From the NCBI RefSeq assembly GCF_000711955.1, contig NZ_JONR01000027.1, positions 1 to 64,000 of the forward strand: a stretch of 64,000 nucleotides of DNA. Direction: 5' to 3'. A program made the translations under genes and the position numbers. Every line of letters begins with the position of its first letter. The first letter of the stretch is position 1. This stretch comes from Nevskia soli DSM 19509. GTDB lineage: Bacteria; Pseudomonadota; Gammaproteobacteria; Nevskiales; Nevskiaceae. This document shows positions 7,683 through 16,482 of the stretch, one piece after another. Below the pieces are notes generated by a model. That model ran no database searches. It was given only the letters and a program-made list of their open reading frames with translations, and was not told the DNA's origin.

Positions 7683-8599
7683 GACTGTAGCTCCATTCCA
7701 TCATGCGCCACTTCCCATCCCGCGGCCTCGGTTTCGGCGCGTTCGGCCGAATCGTCCAGCAGGACCGGATTGGAGTTGTTGATATGCACCAGCACCTTGC
7801 GCCGGACACCCAGGGTGCTGAACGCGGCGATCGTGCCATCGGGGCCGCTCAGACTCATATGTCCCATCCTGCGGCCGGTCTTGCTGCCCAGGCCGGCGCG
7901 GATCATTTCGTCGTCGCGCCACAAGGTACCGTCGAACAGCACCAGCTCCGCGCCGCGCAGACGTTGCGCCAGCGCTTCGGTCATCGACGCGCAGCCCGGA
8001 ATATAGAACAGGCGCGATTTCCCGTCGCTGATCATCGCACCCACGGTATCTTCACCCAGCACGATGGGTGGCGTACCCCCGGCTTCTTCCAGGTACAACG
8101 GCACCTTGCCCGGCACGGGAAAGAACTCGACGGTGAGGCCGCTGGCCTTGCCGTCCTGCTGCAGCAGTGCTTGCGGCTGCTCCAGGCCCAGTGTCTGCCG
8201 GACCACCACATCCGCCGCCAGCACATTGAAAATCGGATTGGCCTTGAGCACGCCATGCACCTTGGCGCTTGCATAGACGGTGAACGGCTGGCGCTCGCGC
8301 AGGGTCAACAAGCCCGCAATCGCGTCCACATCACCGCCGGTCAGCACTACACCGGCAATCGGCGAAGAGCGTAGCCCATGGCTGGGATGCAAGACTGGAG
8401 TGGCTTCGATCTGCTGACGCAGATCCGGCGATGCGTTCAACAGAAACCAGTGTTCGCCATCATTGCTGACGGCCAACGAAGCTTGTGTGCGCGCCCTGGC
8501 TGCCTGATCACCACGACGCGCCCGATTACAGGCCGCCGCGTTGGAATTCCATTGCGGAAACCCGCCGCCGGCCGCGGCGCCCAGGACCACGGCCTTCAT
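7679..8599 (-). CDS. pqqB: PQQ biosynthesis protein PqqB (metallo-beta-lactamase fold)
   Basis: A 306-residue member of the metallo-hydrolase-fold family, proposed to hydroxylate the tyrosine of the excised Glu-Tyr intermediate. It opens with VVLGAAAGGGFPQWNSNAAACNRARRG, typical of PqqB, and contains LTGGDVDAIAGLLTLRERQPF and LFDGTLWRDDEMIRAGLG. In many PqqB proteins, as I recall, the residue after the second Asp of the LTxxDxD motif is His; here it is Ala. The start at 8599 gives the standard N-terminus. It follows pqqA after a 70-bp gap, the usual arrangement for differential expression of the precursor peptide. Confidence 0.95.
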   Translation of the reverse strand: MKAVVLGAAAGGGFPQWNSNAAACNRARRGDQAARARTQASLAVSNDGEHWFLLNASPDLRQQIEATPVLHPSHGLRSSPIAGVVLTGGDVDAIAGLLTLRERQPFTVYASAKVHGVLKANPIFNVLAADVVVRQTLGLEQPQALLQQDGKASGLTVEFFPVPGKVPLYLEEAGGTPPIVLGEDTVGAMISDGKSRLFYIPGCASMTEALAQRLRGAELVLFDGTLWRDDEMIRAGLGSKTGRRMGHMSLSGPDGTIAAFSTLGVRRKVLVHINNSNPVLLDDSAERAETEAAGWEVAHDGMELQS

Positions 8600-8669
8600 G
8601 CGCCGGGTCCGGTAGCATCAAGGCCCGCCGTGAAAGCGGGTTGCACGGCGGGTCTTGACACCGGATCGA

Positions 8670-8750
8670 CTACTTCAGATCGGCGCAGGCGTAGCAGTTG
8701 ATTTCCGCGCCCAGGGCGATCTCGACAATCTTCGGGGTTTTCCAGCTCAT
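8670..8750 (-). CDS. pqqA: PQQ precursor peptide PqqA
   Basis: A 26-residue peptide whose core is EIALGAEINCYACADLK. The spaced Glu16-x3-Tyr20 pair (E-INC-Y) is the substrate pair that PqqE crosslinks to build PQQ. ATG 8750 is preceded by a strong GGAGGA at 8755-8760. The N-terminal MSWKTPKIVEI segment is the recognition helix for PqqD. It lies first in the pqqABCDE order and is separated from pqqB by 70 bp, which usually allows the peptide to be made in excess. The sequence leaves little doubt. Confidence 0.96.
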   Translation of the reverse strand: MSWKTPKIVEIALGAEINCYACADLK

Positions 8751-9213
8751 AGATTCCTCCTCGTTGTTGCAACATGGTTTATCGCGAGTTCATGTCTAAC
8801 ACATGAAATTTTGACGTGCAATTGGCGCATTTCTGAGACACCATGAACGACACAGAACTGTGCGGCCGGCGTGACAGCAACTTGGCGGCAACGAGCTCTG
8901 CTGCCAGCTTCCAGTTGTCGATGATCATCCATCGATCGACTGTCCGAATGTAATCCTTGCATACGTGCCGGCTCGTTTGGGGAAATGGTTGCACCTTCGT
9001 GAAATTTTCCTGGTTTTTAGCCAGAAGTGTGTCGGCGGCGATACACTCGATACAGTCGAACAAGATATTTAAACAGCACAAGTGCTTGTTTTATATTAGC
9101 TTTAATCAAAACGAGCAATGCGGTACAAAGCTTGCCCGTTTCACCATATGGCGCGGTGCCAAGCCCGGGCAGCGCTCCCGCAAGAAAGCGGAAAACTACA
9201 ACGGGGAGGAGTG
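8751..9213. other. intergenic region between pqqA and the efflux operon
   Basis: About 460 bp separate the divergent pqqA and efflux genes, and I see no coding region in it. 9060-9120 is markedly AT-rich and may hold the efflux promoter. On the minus strand no -24/-12 match is apparent upstream of pqqA. A TGT-N12-ACA dyad occurs at 8859-8876, but its interior does not resemble the other copies in this window. Confidence 0.5.
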
Positions 9214-10701
9214 ATGCAAGGTCGTCATACCGCCTTCGTGGCGGTGATCGCGGACTGCTGGGCGTCGTTCATCGTGTCTTGGCGAAGGGTGACGCCGTCG
9301 TCCGCCGCCACTGTGCCAATTGCGCTCTGCGCCGCCCTGTTGGCCGCATGCGCAGGGGTACCTACGCGTACGCCACCGGATCCCGCTGCAACGGCACAGG
9401 CTTTCGCCGCGCGCCGCCTCGACAACCTCGCTTCCGCCCTGCCCCCGCCCGCCGCCGGCTGGGACCGCGCGCAGTGGCTAGATGCCGCCCTGCTGCTCAA
9501 TCCGCAACTGGCCGAGGCGCGTGCGCGCGCAACCGCGGTGGCTGCAGGTGAGCGCACCGCAGCGCAGATCCGCAACCCCACCCTCAACCTCTTCGGCGAA
9601 TATGTCACCGCGGCGGCCGGCGGCGCGGCCTGGCTGTACGGATTGTCGATGGATTTCCTGCTGCAACGTCCCGGCGATCGCAGCCGTGCCAAACGCAGCG
9701 CGGCGTTGGAAACCCAGGCGGCGCAATCGGATGTCGCGGAATCGATCTGGCAGGTACGCACCGCACTGCGACAGTCCCTGCTCGACGTGGTGTATGCACG
9801 CGACGAGGCAGCGCTGCTGCAGCAATTGGTCGCCGCCCGCGAAAAGCTGCAGGAGTCCGCCCGGGCAAACCTGGATGCCGGTGAAATCGCCGGCGGCGAA
9901 GCGTTGCGCACCCAGCTCGAACTGAGCGTTGCGCGCCAGCGCCTGAACCAGATATCGATGCAGGGCAGCGAAGCAGGGGGGCGTCTCGCCGCCGCCGTCG
10001 GTGTGCCCGCCGCCGCCCTGGATGGCATTCCCCTGCTATGGCCGCAATGGGACGGCATTGGCGCGCTGTCCCCGGACCTGTCCGGTTCCATCCGCCAGGA
10101 AGCGCTGATCGACAGACCCGACCTGGTGCGCGCCCTGCGCGAATACGATCTGGCCGAGACCACTCTCCAGGGCGAGGTTGCCAGGCGTTGGCCCGAATTC
10201 CACATCACACCCGGCTACGCCTGGGACAACGGTGGTGTGCGCGAGAACCAACTCAATGAAACCTTGCATGACAACGAACTGGGAATGAGCCTGGAACTAC
10301 CGATATTCAACCGCAACGAAGGACCTATTGGCGAGGCCGTGGCGCGGCGCGAGCTGGCCGGTAAGCACCTCGAATCGGTCCAGGCGGGACTGTTCATGCA
10401 GATGGAACAGGCGGAACGCAACTGGCCGCGCGCGCGCCAGGCCTGGCGGGACGCCACTGACGCCGCGGTACTGGCGCGGCAACACGGCGAGGCGGAGCAG
10501 CGCGCCCTTAACGCTGGCGCCTCCGACCGACCGACGCTGCTGCTGGCCCAGATCGAGGCCATCGAAGCGCAACTGCTGGCCCTGCAGGCGGCTTATGAAG
10601 CGCAGCAGGCTTTTGCTGCCCTGGAAGACGCCTATCGCCGCCCACTCGAAGGACCGGAGTGCGCCATGCCCATGAGCTGGCGCACAGAGAAGATTTCATG
10701 A
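9214..10701 (+). CDS. outer-membrane efflux channel lipoprotein (TolC/CusC type)
   Basis: A 495-residue outer-membrane factor of a tripartite RND pump. A signal-like N-terminus leads to a lipobox LLAACAG near residue 48. This is followed by the TolC repeat architecture, with long coiled-coil helices (for example YARDEAALLQQLVAAREKLQ) and the beta-strand region PNPTLNLFGEYV-like, where the sequence reads IRNPTLNLFGEY. The second repeat carries FHITPGYAWDNG and LELPIFNRNEGPIGEA. Start ATG 9214 follows GGGGAGGA at 9203-9210. The long stretch before the lipobox suggests the real start could be further in. It overlaps the adaptor gene by four bases. Confidence 0.85.
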   Translation: MQGRHTAFVAVIADCWASFIVSWRRVTPSSAATVPIALCAALLAACAGVPTRTPPDPAATAQAFAARRLDNLASALPPPAAGWDRAQWLDAALLLNPQLAEARARATAVAAGERTAAQIRNPTLNLFGEYVTAAAGGAAWLYGLSMDFLLQRPGDRSRAKRSAALETQAAQSDVAESIWQVRTALRQSLLDVVYARDEAALLQQLVAAREKLQESARANLDAGEIAGGEALRTQLELSVARQRLNQISMQGSEAGGRLAAAVGVPAAALDGIPLLWPQWDGIGALSPDLSGSIRQEALIDRPDLVRALREYDLAETTLQGEVARRWPEFHITPGYAWDNGGVRENQLNETLHDNELGMSLELPIFNRNEGPIGEAVARRELAGKHLESVQAGLFMQMEQAERNWPRARQAWRDATDAAVLARQHGEAEQRALNAGASDRPTLLLAQIEAIEAQLLALQAAYEAQQAFAALEDAYRRPLEGPECAMPMSWRTEKIS

Positions 10702-11666
10702 ATCGTTGCCTGTTTCTGCTATCAACGCTGCTGTGGCTGTTCGTCCCAGCTGCCGTGTCCGCCGGCGATGACGACGATCAACCCGCGCCGGCTGGCGGTG
10801 CCACGCCGGCGCTCAGCCCGGAGCAGCAGGAAGCGGTCGGCGTGATCCTGGCCCATCCGGTGAAGGCCAATGTCGCGCCCCGCATTGAAGCCTATGGCCA
10901 GGTGCTCGATCCCGCGACCTTGATCACCGACACAGGGCGAGCGGAGAGCAGCCGCGCGGCGGCACGCGCCGCAAGCGCCGAAGCGCAGCGCATGGAAAAG
11001 CTTTACAGCGGCAACACCGACGTTTCGCTCAAGGCCCTTCAGGGCGCACAGGCCGCGCAAATCGAAGCGCAGAGCCTGGCGCAGTCGATCGCATCGGGTT
11101 TCGTCCTGCAATGGGGGCCGTTGGCAAAACTTTCTGCAGCGCAGCGCCAGAACTTGTTCGACGCCCTGGGCTCAGGCAAAACCTTGCTGCTGCGCGCCGA
11201 CCTGCCCGGCCGCGTCAGCCTCGGCGCCGTTCCGAAATCGGCAACACTGGATGTCGATGGCGTCCAGGTGCCGGCTCAGGTACTCGGCATGCTGCAGCGC
11301 GGCGCAGCAGACCTGCAAAGCGTTGGCCTGTTGCTGCAGGTCGACCACGCGCCGGCCGGGCTTGGCCCCGGTGCACGCCTTCCGGTGACCTTGCTCGGCG
11401 CGCCGGGCAGCGGGGTCCTCGTGCCCAAGGGCGCCCTGCTGTACGGCGATCAGGGCGCTTACGTCTACCGCCAGCTTCACGACAAGAGCGCTGACGGCAA
11501 GCTGCAATATGCACCGGTGATGGTGAAGCTGTTGCAGCCGTCCGGCGATGCCTGGCTGGTCGCGGGGCTCGACGACGACGAACTGATCGTGACGCACGGC
11601 GCCGGCGTGTTGTGGTCGCTGCAAGGACTGGGCAGCTTCTCGGCGGAAGAGGAAGACCATGACTAG
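10698..11666 (+). CDS. RND efflux periplasmic adaptor-like subunit
   Basis: A 322-residue secreted protein with a signal peptide (LSTLLWLFVPAAVSAG) between an outer-membrane factor and an RND permease gene, so it is assigned as the membrane-fusion subunit. The body has a short Ala/Gln-rich helical hairpin around residues 85-140 (SRAAARAASAEAQRMEKLYS) and a C-terminal beta-rich domain with VLVPKGALLYGDQGAYVYRQ, typical of adaptor proteins. The usual lipoyl half-motifs are poorly conserved and the protein is shorter than CusB or CzcB. It has a His/Asp/Glu tail (EEEDHD). ATG 10698 overlaps the preceding stop. Confidence 0.75.
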   Translation: MNRCLFLLSTLLWLFVPAAVSAGDDDDQPAPAGGATPALSPEQQEAVGVILAHPVKANVAPRIEAYGQVLDPATLITDTGRAESSRAAARAASAEAQRMEKLYSGNTDVSLKALQGAQAAQIEAQSLAQSIASGFVLQWGPLAKLSAAQRQNLFDALGSGKTLLLRADLPGRVSLGAVPKSATLDVDGVQVPAQVLGMLQRGAADLQSVGLLLQVDHAPAGLGPGARLPVTLLGAPGSGVLVPKGALLYGDQGAYVYRQLHDKSADGKLQYAPVMVKLLQPSGDAWLVAGLDDDELIVTHGAGVLWSLQGLGSFSAEEEDHD

Positions 11667-11702
11667 GCTTCCTTCTCGAAAGAAGTGTGTCGGGAAACGG
11701 GC

Positions 11703-14700
11703 ATGCTAGCCGCCATCGTCCGCGCTTCCCTCGCCCACCCCCGTATCATCACCGCCCTGTCGGTGCTGGTGGCTGTGCTCGGCGCCGCCGCGCTGCTCAA
11801 TGCGCGTTTCGACGTCTTCCCCGACTTCGCCCCGCCGCATGTGCTGGTGCAGGCCGAAGCACCCGGCCTCGATGCCGCCCAGGTCGAAGCCCTGGTGACA
11901 CGGCCGCTGGAAGGCCTGCTGGCTGGCACCGCCAATGTCGAAGCGGTGCGCTCCAGTTCCAGCCAGGGACTCTCCGCCATCCAGGTGGTATTCAGCCGCG
12001 GCGGCGATCCCTACCGCCAGCGCCAGCTGGTTACCGAGCGCCTGGCCGAATCCAGCGGCTTGCTGCCTTCGGGCGTCGGCGCGCCGTTGCTGTCGCCGCT
12101 CAGCTCCTCGATGGAATACCTGGTGCACTTCGGCTTCACCAGCGACACGCTGTCGCCGATCGAGTTGCGCGACCTAGTGCGCTGGACGCTCAAGCCGCAG
12201 ATCCTGGCGGTGCCCGGTGTGGCGCAAGCACAGCTGTTCGGCGGCGAATCGCGCGAGCGGCAAGTCCTGGTCGATCCGTTCAAGCTGTCCGCCGCGGGTC
12301 TCGCGCTCGATGACGTGCGCAGCGCGGCGCAACGCGGCACCGAGTTGATCGGCGGCGGCTACGTGGAGACGCCGACCCAGCGCATCGTGCTGCAAGCGCA
12401 GCCTGCCGGCGCCACCCCCGAGGCGTTGGCGCAGGCGGTGGTGACAACGCGCAACGGCCTGCCGCTGCGCCTCGGCGATGTCGCCGCCATCAGTGACGGC
12501 GGCGAGCCGCGTTTTGGCGACGCCATGATCGGCGGTCGTCCCGGCATCCTGGTGGAGACCTCGACCCAGTACGGCGCCAACACGCTGGAAGTGACCCACG
12601 CCCTGGAACAGCGGCTCGATGCCCTGGCGCCAGCCTTGGCACAGCACGGCGTGCAATACCATCCGGCGCTGCTGCGACCGGCGAGCTTCATCGAGAGTGC
12701 CATCGCCAAGCTGCGCAATTCCCTGTTGATTGGCGCAGTGCTGGTGGTGGCGCTGCTGCTGGTGGCATTGCGCGACTGGCGCGGCGCCCTGGTCTCGTTC
12801 AGTTCCATCCCGCTATCGCTGCTCGCCACCGTGTGGATCCTCACCAGCTGCGGCATCTCCCTCAACACCATGACCCTCGGCGGTCTGGTGGTGGCCCTGG
12901 GCGTGGTGGTCGACGACGCGGTGATCGACGTGGAAAACATCACCCGGCGACGGCGCGGTGCGGTGGGCAACGTGGACATCCGCAGCCTGTTCGTCAGCGC
13001 CTCGCTGGAAGTGCGCCAGCCGGTGTTCTACGCCACCGTCGCGGTGGCCGTGGCATTCCTGCCGATCCTGATGCTGTCGGGCTTGCAGGGCTCCTTCTTC
13101 CGCCCGCTGTCGATCGCCTTCCTGCTAGCGGTCGGCATCTCCCTGCTGGTGGCGATGAGCGCCACACCGGCGCTGTGCGCGCTGGTCATGAGCCGGCACA
13201 CACCGCATCAGGAAGCACCCTTCCTGCAACGCTGCAAGCGCGCGCAGCAGCGCGCCATCGGCAGCCTGCACGGCCATCCGCGGCTGGTACTGGCGCTGCT
13301 GCTGGCCAGTGGCCTGGCCGGCATGGTGCTGCTGCCCCTGCTCGGCGCCCGCCTGCTGCCGGATTTCCGCGAGGACTACCTGATCGCCCATGCCTCGCTG
13401 CGTCCCGGCATCTCCCTCGCCGAAACCGCGCGCGTCGGTGCCCGCATCGCCGAACGCCTGTCGGCCATACCGGGCGTGAAGAGCGTGGCCGAACAAATCG
13501 GTCGTTCCGAGAACGGCCAGGATCCGGACGCGCCGAACAAGAGCGAGTTCGAGGTGCAGATCGATCCGGCCCAAGGCTACACCGCGACGCAGATCGAACA
13601 ACGCATCCGCCATACCTTCGACGACTTCCCCAACCAGCTGGTGGAGATCTACTCGGTGCTGGTGGAACGCATCGGTGAAACCCTGTCCGGCGAGTCCGCG
13701 CCGTTCTTCGTCAGCGTCTTCGGCTCGGACCTGGACGGTGACGACCGCATCGCCTCCGAGATTGCCGACGTATTGCAGGGCCTGCCGAACAGCGGCACCG
13801 TGCGCCTCAAGGTGCCGCCGCGCCAGCCTGAACTGCGCCTGGAACTGAAACCACAGCAACTCGGACTGTACGGCCTGCAGGCCGCAGACGTCCTGCAAAC
13901 GGTCAACGCCGCCTACCACGGCACCGTCGTCGCCCAGCTCAACCAGGCCGATCGCAGCGTGCCGGTGACGGTGCGAATCGCCCAGGCCGATGCAACGCCG
14001 CAGGCCGTCGGCGCCCTCCTGCTGCGTGGCCGCGACGGCGCCCTGGTACCGTTGTCGACCGTAGCCGAGCTGCAGATGATCTCGGCGCGCAGCGTGATCG
14101 ACCATGAGGATGGCCTGCGTCGCCAGGTGGTGGTGGCCAACCCGCAGACCTCGGACCAGAAGGGCTATGCCGCAGCCGCTCGCAAGGCGATCGAAGCGAA
14201 AGTCAAATTGCCGCCCGGGGTCTATCTGCGCTTCGGCGGCGCCGCGGAAGCCCAGGCTGGGGCGGCACATGAACTGCTGCTGCACTCTGCCGCCGCCCTG
14301 ATGCTGATCGTGTTGTTGCTGGCGCTGGCCTTCGGCAACGCGCGCCATGTCCTGCTGGTGTTGACAGCGCTGCCCAGCACCCTGATCGGCGGCGTGGCCG
14401 CCGTCGCGCTTACCGGCGGCACCTTGTCGCTGGGCGCCATGGTCGGCTTCGTCGCCCTGTTCGGCATGGCGGCGCGCAATACCATCCTGCTGGTGTCCCA
14501 CTACGACCACCTGGTGCGTGTCGAAGGCTGCACCTGGGGATTGCAAACCGCCTTGCGCGGCGCCGAGGAACGGCTCACGCCGGTCCTGCTGACCGCCCTG
14601 CTGACTGGCCTGGCCTTGCTGCCGGTTGCGGTGCAACTGCGCCAGCCCGGTCACGAGATCGAAGGACCGATGGCGGTGGTGATTCTTGGCGGACTGGTGT

Positions 14701-14765
14701 CCTCAACCCTGGTCAGCCTGCTGCTGGTGCCGCCGCTAGCGGCGCGCTGGCTGCGTCCGGAATAG
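11703..14765 (+). CDS. RND efflux permease, heavy-metal (CzcA/CusA)-like
   Basis: A 1020-residue inner-membrane proton antiporter with the full RND plan: TM1, a large periplasmic loop, TM2-6, a second loop and TM8-12. The TM4 motif reads VALGVVVDDAVIDVENITRR. It keeps the second Asp and the Glu of the heavy-metal efflux signature, but the first Asp (DFG in CzcA) is replaced by ALG, so metal specificity cannot be read directly. Other hallmarks are DVFPDFAPPHVLVQAEAPG near residue 40 and GLVVALGVV. ATG 11703 is preferred; GTG 11685 is possible. It closes the three-gene efflux operon. Confidence 0.88.
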   Translation: MLAAIVRASLAHPRIITALSVLVAVLGAAALLNARFDVFPDFAPPHVLVQAEAPGLDAAQVEALVTRPLEGLLAGTANVEAVRSSSSQGLSAIQVVFSRGGDPYRQRQLVTERLAESSGLLPSGVGAPLLSPLSSSMEYLVHFGFTSDTLSPIELRDLVRWTLKPQILAVPGVAQAQLFGGESRERQVLVDPFKLSAAGLALDDVRSAAQRGTELIGGGYVETPTQRIVLQAQPAGATPEALAQAVVTTRNGLPLRLGDVAAISDGGEPRFGDAMIGGRPGILVETSTQYGANTLEVTHALEQRLDALAPALAQHGVQYHPALLRPASFIESAIAKLRNSLLIGAVLVVALLLVALRDWRGALVSFSSIPLSLLATVWILTSCGISLNTMTLGGLVVALGVVVDDAVIDVENITRRRRGAVGNVDIRSLFVSASLEVRQPVFYATVAVAVAFLPILMLSGLQGSFFRPLSIAFLLAVGISLLVAMSATPALCALVMSRHTPHQEAPFLQRCKRAQQRAIGSLHGHPRLVLALLLASGLAGMVLLPLLGARLLPDFREDYLIAHASLRPGISLAETARVGARIAERLSAIPGVKSVAEQIGRSENGQDPDAPNKSEFEVQIDPAQGYTATQIEQRIRHTFDDFPNQLVEIYSVLVERIGETLSGESAPFFVSVFGSDLDGDDRIASEIADVLQGLPNSGTVRLKVPPRQPELRLELKPQQLGLYGLQAADVLQTVNAAYHGTVVAQLNQADRSVPVTVRIAQADATPQAVGALLLRGRDGALVPLSTVAELQMISARSVIDHEDGLRRQVVVANPQTSDQKGYAAAARKAIEAKVKLPPGVYLRFGGAAEAQAGAAHELLLHSAAALMLIVLLLALAFGNARHVLLVLTALPSTLIGGVAAVALTGGTLSLGAMVGFVALFGMAARNTILLVSHYDHLVRVEGCTWGLQTALRGAEERLTPVLLTALLTGLALLPVAVQLRQPGHEIEGPMAVVILGGLVSSTLVSLLLVPPLAARWLRPE

Positions 14766-14788
14766 CACGCAGCTACAGATCCATACGC

Positions 14789-14816
14789 AAAAAAATACCG
14801 GCGCGCAGGGCGCCGG
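14789..14816 (-). terminator. intrinsic terminator for the porin gene
   Basis: CCGGCGC (14798-14804) and GCGCCGG (14810-14816) form a stem around a 5-base loop. On the minus strand the stem is followed by TATTTTTTT. The site lies about 55 bp beyond the porin stop at 14871 and 24 bp past the end of the convergent efflux permease gene. Confidence 0.85.
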
Positions 14817-14870
14817 CAAGTCCAAGAATCCCCGCGACCGCCGGGAGTATTCAGTACACGGGGAACCGCC

Positions 14871-16163
14871 TCAGAACGCGAGATAGGCGCCGACGTTGAC
14901 GTTCAGGCTCCGGTTGCTGTCGTCGGCATGCGACTTCGCCCGGACATCGCTGACCTCACCCAGCAGCATCAGGTTTTTGGTCAAGGAGTAATAGGCGCCG
15001 CCGGTGATCTTGCTGTTGGACTCCACCAGGGTCGGATTGGCCACCTGGTCGGCGCTGCTGGCATAGTCGAGCCTGCTCACGCCGTAGTTGACGCCAAGCT
15101 TGAGCTTTTCCACCACCTTGTAGGTCACCTGCAACAGATAGCCGTCGGAAGAGCGCTTGTCGCCGTTGGCATCGGCGGACAGAACGAACAGGCCCGTCGT
15201 ACCGAGGCCGGAGCCGTGGTAGTAGTAGGCGAACGCTTCCAGGGCTCTCCAGTCCACCTTGCCGAACAGGTCGAAGCCGAAACCGTTGTACCCGTACGGA
15301 TTGCCGGTTGTGGCGCTGATGTAGTTCTGCTTCTGGTTGATGAAAGCCGCGGACGCGTAGAACTTGGTATCCGAGTTCATGGCATAGTCATAACTCAGTT
15401 TGCCGTGAATGCCCGGGGCCTTCTTCGGTTGGGCCGCGTCGGTATTGCCGGCGGCGTTGATCGGATCGAAGATGCCGATGGTGCCCTTGAAGCCGGCGAA
15501 ATCCGGCGTGGTGTAGTCCATCTGCGCCAGCGTATCGACATAGATGTAGCCCAGGCCGATCGAACCCAGCGAGGTATTCGCCGGAGAGATGCCCGACATG
15601 CTGCCGGCAACGCCGACGCCCGGCAACGTCATGTCGTTGATGATGGCGTCGAAGCCGAACAGGCCGAAGTTGCGGCCCAGCAGGAAGGTGCCCATATCCT
15701 TGTTGCCGAACGTCATGTAGACCTGGCGCACATCCAGTCCGGTGGTGCCCAGCGCGGTATTGGACGATCCGTTCGAAGTGCCCTGCTGGTTGTTCGGGCT
15801 GCCGCCGTCGTTGGTGGCGATGCCCGGATACAGGCCGAAGTGGGCCGCGATATCGAAGCCTTCCTGTTGCGTGGCGACACCGAAGGTCAGCGCCGCCGGC
15901 AACAGGCCGTTGCCGACATTGGAAACACTGCTGCCGGTGGCGCTGCCGGTGCAGGCCAGGCCGCCGGCGACGGCCTTGGCGCTGTCCGAACTTTCACAGC
16001 TCGAAAAGATGTAGTGGACATTGATGTTGCCATCGACCGAAAAGGTCCATTTGTTGTCGGCCGTCTGAAAATCGATCGCCGCCGCCGGCATGGCGGTGAA
16101 TAAGGTGCAAAGTCCGGCCGCGAGCGGCGCGAGTGGATACAGCTTTCTAAGGGTTTTGTTCAT
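14871..16163 (-). CDS. outer-membrane porin
   Basis: A 430-residue secreted beta-barrel protein. A signal peptide (LAPLAAGLCTLFTAMPAAAI) is followed by alternating strands rich in Gly, Asn and aromatic residues and a terminal aromatic, VNVGAYLAF, typical for outer-membrane insertion. Internal motifs such as VRQVYMTFGNKDMGTFLLGRN are typical of general Gram-negative porins. Start ATG 16163 follows a GGAGG and replaces a longer in-frame open frame. Upstream are a sigma-54 promoter match and a TGT-N12-ACA dyad. These suggest it is induced with the methanol/PQQ genes and may admit alcohols, chelated metals or PQQ; that role is inference. Confidence 0.85.
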   Translation of the reverse strand: MNKTLRKLYPLAPLAAGLCTLFTAMPAAAIDFQTADNKWTFSVDGNINVHYIFSSCESSDSAKAVAGGLACTGSATGSSVSNVGNGLLPAALTFGVATQQEGFDIAAHFGLYPGIATNDGGSPNNQQGTSNGSSNTALGTTGLDVRQVYMTFGNKDMGTFLLGRNFGLFGFDAIINDMTLPGVGVAGSMSGISPANTSLGSIGLGYIYVDTLAQMDYTTPDFAGFKGTIGIFDPINAAGNTDAAQPKKAPGIHGKLSYDYAMNSDTKFYASAAFINQKQNYISATTGNPYGYNGFGFDLFGKVDWRALEAFAYYYHGSGLGTTGLFVLSADANGDKRSSDGYLLQVTYKVVEKLKLGVNYGVSRLDYASSADQVANPTLVESNSKITGGAYYSLTKNLMLLGEVSDVRAKSHADDSNRSLNVNVGAYLAF

Positions 16164-16254
16164 CGGCTCCTCCTTCCTGGGTTTATTTTTCAATGAAGCT
16201 ATCCGCGGACTTGTCATCCGCGGAGCGCGTGATGCCCGCGCCCATACCCGAAAA

Positions 16255-16270
16255 GGCAAGCGATATGCCA
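16255..16270 (-). promoter_or_regulatory. sigma-54 (-24/-12) promoter match for the porin gene
   Basis: The minus strand reads TGGCATATCGCTTGCC, with GG and GC exactly ten bases apart and the TTGC -12 element intact. It lies about 92 bp upstream of the porin start. A TGT-N12-ACA dyad lies 113 bp further upstream, an appropriate distance for a sigma-54 activator. Confidence 0.7.
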
Positions 16271-16383
16271 ATAAAAACAGACTATTTACCGGAACAATAA
16301 ACGTTATTTAACAATGGCTTGAGTTATGGCGGCCGATGTACATGAGGCGTTTTTGACATAAACGCGACATGGGCTCCACAGGC

Positions 16384-16401
16384 TGTAACAAAAACGCTAC
16401 A
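16384..16401. promoter_or_regulatory. activator-type dyad upstream of the porin gene
   Basis: TGTAACAAAAACGCTACA has the TGT-N12-ACA form and shares 16 of 18 bases with the dyad at 22413-22430 near the propeller and EamA genes. AcoR-type sigma-54 activators are known to use TGT-N10-14-ACA sites. The rest of the 319-bp gap between the porin start and the response regulator stop shows no gene. Confidence 0.65.
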
Positions 16402-16482
16402 GGTCGGCGGGGAAGCTGCGACCATTGTGGAAACAGCATTGGAGGCACTACGGGGAAAGCGGGCGCTGCCGCAATCCCGTGG

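Noticed and set aside
8859..8876. TGTGCGGCCGGCGTGACA, a TGT-N12-ACA dyad upstream of pqqA
   Set aside because: Only the ends match the xoxF-class dyads (about 9 of 18 overall), and no GG-N10-GC element lies between it and pqqA. About 16 such end-matches are expected by chance in 64 kb.
13125..14654. Long minus-strand open frame of 509 codons inside the RND permease gene
   Set aside because: It is the antisense of a strongly coding GC-rich gene, has Gln/His/Arg-rich low-information composition and no ribosome site.
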